This document shows, piece by piece, positions 1 to 3,791 of a DNA stretch of 6,281 bases. Under the pieces are notes generated by a model. That model made no database searches. It had not been told where the DNA came from and saw only the letters and a list, made by a program, of their open reading frames with translations. The position numbers and the translations under genes were made by a program. The stretch comes from Actinomycetes bacterium. Lineage in GTDB: Bacteria > Actinomycetota > Actinomycetes > Actinomycetales > Cellulomonadaceae. Numbering within the stretch: the stretch's first letter is position 1; the number at the start of each line of letters is the position of its first letter. The DNA lies in NCBI GenBank assembly GCA_023390875.1, contig JAEWCA010000203.1, positions 1 to 6,281 on the forward strand, read 5' to 3'.

Positions 1-705
1 GACCAGCACGACGTCGGCGGGCACGACCTCGCCGCCGGTCCGCACGCCCGTGACGCGGCCGCCGGACCCCTCGTAGCCCTGGACGCCGACGCCGGTCCGC
101 AGGTCGACGCCGTGCTCGCGGTGCAGCGCGGCGAACATCCCGGCCATCTGCGGGCCCATGACCCGCAGGAGCGGCTGGGCGGCGTACTCGAGGACGGTGA
201 CGTCGAGCCCGGCCTGGCGGGCGGCGGCCGCGACCTCGAGGCCGATCCACCCGCCGCCCACGCCGACGCGCCGCTGCGGGGTCGCGAGCACGTCGCGCAG
301 CGCGTCGGAGTCGGCGAGCCGGCGCAGCGTGCGGATGCCGTCGAGGTCGGCGCCGGGGACGTCGAGCGTGCGCGGGCGGGAGCCCGTGGCGAGGACGAGG
401 TGGTCGTAGCCGAGCGTGCTGCCGTCGGACAGGGCGACGGTCCGTGCCGCGCGGTCGACCTGGAGCGCGGTGGTGCCGAACCGGGTCGTCACGTCGTGCT
501 CGTCGTACCAGCCGGGCTCGTGCACGAAGACCTCGTCGCGCGGGCTCGCGCCCTGCAGGTAGCCCTTGGACAGCGGCGGGCGCTCGTAGGGGCGGTCCGG
601 CTCCTCGCCGACGAGCGTGATCGGCCGGTCGTCGCCCTCCTCGCGCAGCGTCGCGACGACGTGCGCGGCGGCGAGCCCGGCGCCGACGACGACCGTTCCT
701 GACAT
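1..705 (-). CDS. FAD-dependent NAD(P)H:ferredoxin reductase, C-terminus cut off by the window edge
   Basis: This flavoprotein would pass electrons from NAD(P)H through FAD to a small iron-sulfur protein (ferredoxin or rubredoxin), typically for a cytochrome P450 or ring-hydroxylating oxygenase; it is cytosolic. The 235 visible residues start MSGTVVVGAGLAAAHVV, an N-terminal FAD-binding GxGxxA loop at residues 8-13. RPYERPPLSKGYL (38-50) is a hallmark of the putidaredoxin/rubredoxin reductase branch. LVLATGSRPR (103-112) is the conserved ATG motif, and GVGGGWIGLEVAAAA (148-162) is the NAD(P)H Rossmann loop. The family is usually about 390-410 residues, so roughly 160-170 residues, including the second FAD motif and C-terminal domain, lie beyond position 1. 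The ATG at 705-703 follows AGGAGG (716-711) by five bases, a strong ribosome site. The start is 17 bases after the folE stop, so the two are probably co-transcribed. The electron acceptor is not visible here. Confidence 0.93.
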   Translation of the reverse strand, partial: MSGTVVVGAGLAAAHVVATLREEGDDRPITLVGEEPDRPYERPPLSKGYLQGASPRDEVFVHEPGWYDEHDVTTRFGTTALQVDRAARTVALSDGSTLGYDHLVLATGSRPRTLDVPGADLDGIRTLRRLADSDALRDVLATPQRRVGVGGGWIGLEVAAAARQAGLDVTVLEYAAQPLLRVMGPQMAGMFAALHREHGVDLRTGVGVQGYEGSGGRVTGVRTGGEVVPADVVLV

Positions 706-722
706 GGCGACCTCCTGCTGGC

Positions 723-1295
723 TCACGGACGGACGGCGGCGAGGAACTCGGCACGGGTGGCGGGGGAGTCCCGCACGAGCCCGGACAGGGCGGACGTGGT
801 GGTGACGGCGCCGCCGGCGCGGACCCCGCGCAGGCTCATGCACATGTGCTCGGCCTCGACGACGACCCCGACGCCGCGCGGCTCGAGCTCCATGTCGATC
901 CAGTCGGCGACCTGGCGGGTGAGCCGCTCCTGCACCTGGGGGCGGCGCGCGAACATCTCGACGACCCTTGCGAACTTCGACAGCCCGAGGATCCGGCCGC
1001 CGGGCAGGTAGCCGACGTGCGCGACGCCGACGAACGGCAGCAGGTGGTGCTCGCACAGGGACTGCACGGGGATCGAGCGGACCACGACGAGCTCGTCGTA
1101 CCCCTCGTCGTTGGGGAACGTGGTCATCTCGAACGGGCGTGGCGTGAGCATCGCGGCGTACGCCTCGGCCATGCGGCGCGGGCTGCGTGCGGTCCCGGGG
1201 TCGTCGCACGGGATGCCGAGGGCCTCGAGGAACGCGCGGGCGGCGTCGGTCGCGGCGTCGAGCCCGGTCTCGTCGCGGGTCGGGGTGATCGTCAC
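723..1295 (-). CDS. folE: GTP cyclohydrolase I (FolE)
   Basis: The enzyme converts GTP to 7,8-dihydroneopterin triphosphate and formate, the first step to tetrahydrofolate and other pterins; the family works as a cytosolic homodecamer. The protein has 190 residues, close to other actinobacterial FolE. Zinc ligands are all present: C81 and H84 in SLCEHHLLPF and C152 in EHMCMSLRGV, with the same spacing (3 and 71) as E. coli C110, H113 and C181. The catalytic histidines are H83 and H150. The block EMFARRPQVQERLTRQVAD (113-131) is also family-typical. It is therefore the zinc-dependent FolE type, not the FolE2 type. The start is GTG at 1295, preceded by GAGG (1306-1303) seven bases away. It is first gene of a unit with the ferredoxin reductase, and no folP, folB or folK is nearby, so it may be a second folE copy serving a special pterin need; this is inference. 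A strong promoter lies just upstream. Confidence 0.97.
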   Translation of the reverse strand: MTITPTRDETGLDAATDAARAFLEALGIPCDDPGTARSPRRMAEAYAAMLTPRPFEMTTFPNDEGYDELVVVRSIPVQSLCEHHLLPFVGVAHVGYLPGGRILGLSKFARVVEMFARRPQVQERLTRQVADWIDMELEPRGVGVVVEAEHMCMSLRGVRAGGAVTTTSALSGLVRDSPATRAEFLAAVRP

Positions 1296-1316
1296 CGGCT
1301 GGCCTCGTCTCTATCG

Positions 1317-1328
1317 AACATGCGTGTT
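1317..1328. promoter_or_regulatory. Candidate operator between folE and the regulator
   Basis: AACATGCGTGTT is an inverted repeat with five of six pairs matching (AACA...TGTT outside a GC centre). It starts two bases downstream of the predicted folE -10 box and covers the predicted transcription start, where a bound repressor would block initiation. The divergent winged-helix regulator is the natural candidate to bind it. The site is short and single, so the assignment is tentative. Confidence 0.4.
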
Positions 1329-1329
1329 T

Positions 1330-1358
1330 ACGTTAGAAATGCCGGCCGGTAGTGTCAA
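1330..1358 (-). promoter_or_regulatory. Housekeeping-type promoter for folE-ferredoxin reductase
   Basis: On the minus strand TTGACA (1358-1353) is followed by exactly 17 bases and TAACGT (1335-1330). The -35 is perfect and the -10 fits the actinobacterial TANNNT pattern. Transcription would begin near 1323, giving a leader of roughly 28 bases before the folE GTG. The -35 box shares bases with the ribosome-binding site of the divergent regulator gene. No RNA data support it; the call rests on box quality, spacing and position. Confidence 0.7.
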
Positions 1359-1368
1359 GGAGATGGAG
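1357..1368 (+). promoter_or_regulatory. Ribosome-binding region deciding the regulator start
   Basis: AAGGAG (1357-1362) touches the ATG at 1363 with no spacer, which does not allow normal initiation there. It lies nine bases before the in-frame GTG at 1372, and a second GGAG (1365-1368) lies three bases before it. This favours GTG 1372 over ATG 1363 as the start; the choice changes the protein by only three residues. Confidence 0.5.
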
Positions 1369-1371
1369 CAC

Positions 1372-2058
1372 GTGACCCGCAGGACGTTCGCGGCCGACGC
1401 CGAGGCCATCGGCGCGCTCGCGGACCCCGTGCGGCTCGCGCTCTACCGGTTCGTCGTCGCCCAGCCCGAGCCCGTGAGCCGCGACCAGGCGGCCGAGGCG
1501 GTCGGCGTCCCCCGTCACCGCGCCCGGTTCCACCTCGAACGTCTCGCGGCCGACGGACTGCTCGCGACGAGCCACGCCCGCCTCACCGGCCGCACCGGCC
1601 CGGGCGCCGGCCGCCCCGCGACGCTCTACCGCCGCGCGCCGCGCGAGGTCTCCGTGTCGCTCCCCGACCGCGAGTACGAGCTCGCCGGTCGGCTGCTGAG
1701 CGAGGCCGTCGCCGAGTCCGTGCGCACCGGCGGTCCTGTGCTCGACGCCGTCAACCGCTCGTTCGCCGCGTACGGCCACGCGGCCGGCCGGGCCGCTGAC
1801 CCCGACGGCGCCGACCCGCTCGACGCGACGGCGGACGTGCTCGCCGGTCACGGCTACGAGCCGCGGCGCGACGGCGACGAGGTCCACCTGCACAACTGCC
1901 CGTTCCACGCGCTCGCGCAGGCGCAGACCGACCTGATCTGCCACGCGAACCTGTGCCTCGTCGCGGCGGTCGCGGACGAGGTCGCCCCCGAGCGGGTCGA
2001 GGCGCGGCTCGAGCCTCGCACCGACCGGTGCTGCGTCGTGCTCGCGGCCCGGCCGTGA
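1372..2058 (+). CDS. ArsR/SufR-like winged-helix regulator with C-terminal cysteine cluster
   Basis: This is a predicted DNA-binding transcription factor of 228 residues (231 if ATG 1363 is used). The N-terminal half is a winged helix: ALADPVRLALYRFV (about 15-28), a recognition region SRDQAAEAVGVPRHRARFHLERLAADGLL (36-64, in two parts: scaffold then recognition helix) and a wing ending in GRPATLYR. That layout is typical of the COG2345 group, which includes the iron-sulfur regulator SufR. The C-terminal half contains NCPFHALA, ICHANLC and a terminal CC, placing cysteines at 176, 190, 195, 220 and 221. I infer a metal or iron-sulfur cluster site, so the protein may sense iron, oxygen or oxidative/nitrosative stress. 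It faces folE and the ferredoxin reductase across a 76-base gap, the usual arrangement for a local regulator. No suf genes are visible, so I do not call it SufR. The signal is unknown. Confidence 0.88.
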   Translation: MTRRTFAADAEAIGALADPVRLALYRFVVAQPEPVSRDQAAEAVGVPRHRARFHLERLAADGLLATSHARLTGRTGPGAGRPATLYRRAPREVSVSLPDREYELAGRLLSEAVAESVRTGGPVLDAVNRSFAAYGHAAGRAADPDGADPLDATADVLAGHGYEPRRDGDEVHLHNCPFHALAQAQTDLICHANLCLVAAVADEVAPERVEARLEPRTDRCCVVLAARP

Positions 2059-2134
2059 CCCACCGGCACGCGTCCGGCCGCTTCGGGACGTTCGGCCTGT
2101 GCTGGGCGATATGTATCCACGTATTTTTTTGACA

Positions 2135-2161
2135 TAAGTCTTCTCCGGACCGCGCCGCTCG
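2135..2161 (+). promoter_or_regulatory. Possible FliA/WhiG-type promoter for the sigma factor gene
   Basis: TAAGTCTT (2135-2142) and GCCGCTCG (2154-2161) are separated by exactly 11 bases. The FliA consensus is TAAAGTTT, 11 bases, GCCGATAA; WhiG recognises a closely similar site. About 10 of 16 positions agree, including TAA and GCCG. The adjacent TTGACA (2129-2134) has no acceptable housekeeping -10 at 17 bases. The match is partial and GCCG is common in this genome, so confidence is low. Confidence 0.3.
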
Positions 2162-2171
2162 TGCGGGTCCA

Positions 2172-2202
2172 GGAGGTGGACACCGTCAGCCGTCGGTCCT
2201 CC
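2172..2202 (+). other. Possible leader hairpin in front of the sigma factor gene
   Basis: GGAGG (2172-2176) can pair with CCTCC (2198-2202), and ACCG (2182-2185) with CGGT (2194-2197), leaving a five-base bulge on the left side and an eight-base loop. The left arm is part of AGGAGG, a perfect ribosome-site-like sequence with no gene start placed after it. It lies about 87 bases before the ATG. GC-rich leaders form such stems often, so a role is uncertain. Confidence 0.25.
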
Positions 2203-2288
2203 AGCCGGCGGCCCCCACGGGCGCGCGCCGTCGTGCCCGCACCCCCTCACACCCACGCCACGAGATCGCATCCCGATCGGAGTCGACG

Positions 2289-3320
2289 ATGACCTACCCC
2301 AGTGCCGTGCACTGGCTCCGCGCACTGCCCGCGGGCACCGCGCCCGAGGGGGTGGTACCGCACCCTTTTGCCGGTGGTGACCAGGCGGGCGCCTCCGCGG
2401 CCCCGGCCGATGGAACGCCGTCCGAGCGCCCGCACCTCAGGCTCGTCGGCGACGTGCCCGAGGAGAGCCCGGAGCCCGCCCTCGACCTCGTCGACGACGC
2501 GCTCGACGAGAGCCCGGAGCCCGCCCTCAGCCTCGTCGACGACGCACCCGAGGAGCGCCCGGAGCCCGCCGACCCCGCGGCCGCCCTGCTCTGGGACGAG
2601 TTCACCGCGAGCCGCACCAAGGCCTCGCGCGACCAGCTGATCCTGCACTACGCACCGGTCGTGGCGAGGGTCGCCGCCCGGGTCGGCATGCGCCTGCCGC
2701 GGACCGTCGAGCAGGCCGACCTCGTCTCGTACGGGATGTTCGGGCTCATCGACGCGATCGAGAAGTTCGACACCGACCGCGAGGTCAGGTTCGAGTCGTA
2801 CGCGGCAGCCCGGATCCGCGGCGCGATCATGGACGAGCTGCGCGCGAGCGACTGGGTGCCGCGCTCCGTCCGGACAAAGGCGCGCGCGGTCGACAAGGCG
2901 CACGCCGAGCTCGAGGCGAAGCTGCACCGCTCGCCCACCGACGAGGAGACCGCCGACCACCTTGGCATCCCGGTGCGCGAGCTGCGCGCCGTGTACGCGA
3001 AGCTCGCGACCGTCAACGTCTCCGCGCTCGACGACATGGCCGGCGACCGCGGCGTCCCGTTCAAGGACACGCTGCGCGACGAGCGCTGCCCGGACCCGGC
3101 CGGTGCGATCGACGCGGCCGAGACCAAGCACCTGCTGGCCCGGGCGATCGAGCAGCTCGCGGAGCGCGAGCGGATCGTCGTCGTCCTCTACTACTACGAG
3201 GGCATGACGCTCGCCGAGATCGGTCGCGTGCTGGGCGTGACGGAGTCGCGCATCTCGCAGATGCACACCGCCGCCATGCTGCGGCTGCGCACCCGGCTGG
3301 TGGAGGCCGAGAAGGGCTGA
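2289..3320 (+). CDS. whiG: WhiG/FliA-family RNA polymerase sigma factor with repeat-bearing N-terminal extension
   Basis: This alternative sigma-70 factor directs RNA polymerase to TAAA/GCCGATAA-type promoters; relatives control flagellar genes (FliA) or sporulation (WhiG). The protein has 343 residues. The conserved core runs from about residue 101 to the end. Region 2 includes DLVSYGMFGLIDAIEKFD (144-161) and RIRGAIMDELRASDWVPRSVR (175-195, key part IRGAIMDELR). Region 3 spans about 196-262. Region 4 has LYYYEGMTLAEIG and the helix-turn-helix LGVTESRISQMH (315-326). These blocks are close to Streptomyces WhiG as I remember it. The first 100 residues are an extra low-complexity, acidic and proline-rich segment with three 15-residue repeats; family members are usually about 240-280 residues. 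ATG 2289 has GGAG six bases upstream. No flagellar or anti-sigma gene is visible nearby. A motility role is plausible but not shown here. Confidence 0.95.
   Translation: MTYPSAVHWLRALPAGTAPEGVVPHPFAGGDQAGASAAPADGTPSERPHLRLVGDVPEESPEPALDLVDDALDESPEPALSLVDDAPEERPEPADPAAALLWDEFTASRTKASRDQLILHYAPVVARVAARVGMRLPRTVEQADLVSYGMFGLIDAIEKFDTDREVRFESYAAARIRGAIMDELRASDWVPRSVRTKARAVDKAHAELEAKLHRSPTDEETADHLGIPVRELRAVYAKLATVNVSALDDMAGDRGVPFKDTLRDERCPDPAGAIDAAETKHLLARAIEQLAERERIVVVLYYYEGMTLAEIGRVLGVTESRISQMHTAAMLRLRTRLVEAEKG
2436..2570 (+). repeat. Three tandem 45-base in-frame repeats in the sigma factor gene
   Basis: The units are 2436-2480, 2481-2525 and 2526-2570. They encode LRLVGDVPEESPEPA, LDLVDDALDESPEPA and LSLVDDAPEERPEPA. 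By eye, neighbouring units agree at about 38 and 39 of 45 bases, and the last 14 bases (CCCGGAGCCCGCC and the base before) are nearly fixed. Since the units are multiples of three, copy-number change would preserve the reading frame. They form an acidic, proline-rich linker before the sigma core. Confidence 0.9.
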
Positions 3321-3334
3321 CGCGTCAGCCCTTC
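3311..3334. terminator. Perfect 24-base palindrome, probable two-way terminator
   Basis: The arms GAAGGGCTGA (3311-3320) and TCAGCCCTTC (3325-3334) are exact reverse complements around CGCG, giving a ten-base stem with a four-base loop on either strand. It contains the stop codons of both the sigma factor gene and the convergent TfoX-like gene. There is no T-run on either side, so it is not a classical intrinsic terminator, but GC-rich actinobacteria often lack the T-run. Confidence 0.6.
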
Positions 3335-3654
3335 GGGGGGAACGTCGCGACGTGGTCGCGGGTCCGGAGGAGCCACGCGGCCGCCTCGTCGGGCGGCAGG
3401 GCCGGCGGCAGCGCGAGGTAGCTGCCCATCGGGCGGCCGCCGGGGCTGAAGGGCGTGGTGCCGTCGAGGGCGGACAGCTCGGTGCGCGCGTCGTCGTCGA
3501 GCTTGACCCCGACGTCGTCGCCGTACAGGCCCGCGAACATGTTCCCGTTCACGTACGCGCCGAGGTGGCCGAACAGCGGCTTGACCTGCACGCCGGGCCC
3601 GTCGGGGACGAGTGCGCGGAACCGGTCCTTCTGCGCGTCGGTCGCCTTCGTCAT
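3325..3654 (-). CDS. TfoX N-terminal-domain protein
   Basis: This 109-residue protein consists of essentially one TfoX-N domain: VKPLFGHLGAYVNGNMFAGLYGDDVGVKLDDD (about 24-55, with the FG...G.Y.NG.MFA signature) and a C-terminal part with GRPMGSYLALP and a final helical segment. In gammaproteobacteria TfoX/Sxy is a competence regulator, but it has an additional C-terminal domain that is absent here. Stand-alone TfoX-N proteins are common in actinobacteria and have no established role, so I assign none. The ATG at 3654 is preceded by GAGGAA (3664-3659) four bases away. It converges on the sigma factor gene with four bases between stop codons and is divergent from the HelR-type gene, sharing with it a 137-base region that holds a rifamycin-associated-like element. 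Length and motifs suggest an intact gene. Confidence 0.85.
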   Translation of the reverse strand: MTKATDAQKDRFRALVPDGPGVQVKPLFGHLGAYVNGNMFAGLYGDDVGVKLDDDARTELSALDGTTPFSPGGRPMGSYLALPPALPPDEAAAWLLRTRDHVATFPPKG

Positions 3655-3715
3655 GGGGTTCCTCGCAGCAGGGGACCGTCGCCAGGTGGTGCCTCCGTTC
3701 TCAACGTATAGCGCA

Positions 3716-3742
3716 CAGGGGGGCTTGCCGCCAGGCCCCCTG
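3716..3742. promoter_or_regulatory. Rifamycin-associated element (RAE)-like inverted repeat
   Basis: The arms CAGGGGGGCTTGC (3716-3728) and GCCAGGCCCCCTG (3730-3742) are inverted repeats around one central C, with 11 of 13 pairs matching. The left arm contains GGGGCTTGC, the half-site I remember for the rifamycin-associated element, a roughly 19-base inverted repeat upstream of rifamycin-induced genes (rifamycin glycosyltransferase, phosphotransferase and helR). It lies 49 bases before the HelR-type start, the expected place. I quote the consensus from memory, and the right arm is less perfect (GCCAGG instead of GCAAG), so the identity needs a motif scan. Confidence 0.7.
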
Positions 3743-3755
3743 CACGGCGCAGACT
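3725..3755 (+). promoter_or_regulatory. Possible helR promoter embedded in the RAE-like site
   Basis: TTGCCG (3725-3730), inside the inverted repeat, could act as a -35 box, and CAGACT (3750-3755) as a -10 box with a 19-base spacer, longer than ideal. Transcription would then start near 3762, about 30 bases before the ATG. This is inference from position; no other -35/-10 pair in the gap looks better in this direction. Confidence 0.35.
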
Positions 3756-3791
3756 GCGTGGCTCACGCCCGGAACCGAGGGAACGAGGCCC

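Larger units (their letters stand above)
2059..2288. other. Intergenic leader of the sigma factor gene with an AT-rich patch
   Basis: These 230 bases hold no convincing gene. The stretch around 2108-2142 is strikingly AT-rich for this genome and includes a run of seven T (2124-2130), a perfect TTGACA (2129-2134) and a TAAG box. A weak stem of GGCCG (2076-2080) with CGGCC (2093-2097) lies just after the regulator stop and may end its transcript. The rest is GC-rich untranslated leader. GGAG (2279-2282), six bases before the ATG at 2289, is the ribosome site of the sigma gene. Confidence 0.6.

Noticed and set aside
112..702. 196-codon plus-strand open frame at the left edge
   Set aside because: The opposite strand encodes an obvious ferredoxin reductase with FAD and NAD motifs, so this is its antisense shadow.
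2076..2130. Hairpin plus T-run as an intrinsic terminator of the regulator
   Set aside because: The five-base stem (2076-2097) and the T-run (2124-2130) are about 26 bases apart, too far for the classical arrangement.
2161..2292. 43-codon GTG-started frame overlapping the sigma ATG as ATGA
   Set aside because: No ribosome site before GTG 2161, and the product is arginine- and serine-rich with no conserved pattern. The sigma gene has its own ribosome site.
1333..2325. Long minus-strand open frame over the regulator and leader, and a similar one at 2247-3266 over the sigma gene
   Set aside because: No recognisable domains; both lie opposite well-supported genes on the plus strand.
3612..3791. 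N-terminal extension of the HelR-type gene to an ATG at 3612
   Set aside because: It would overlap the TfoX-like gene's start and the inverted repeat, the added residues lack homology, and ATG 3792 has suitable ribosome sites.
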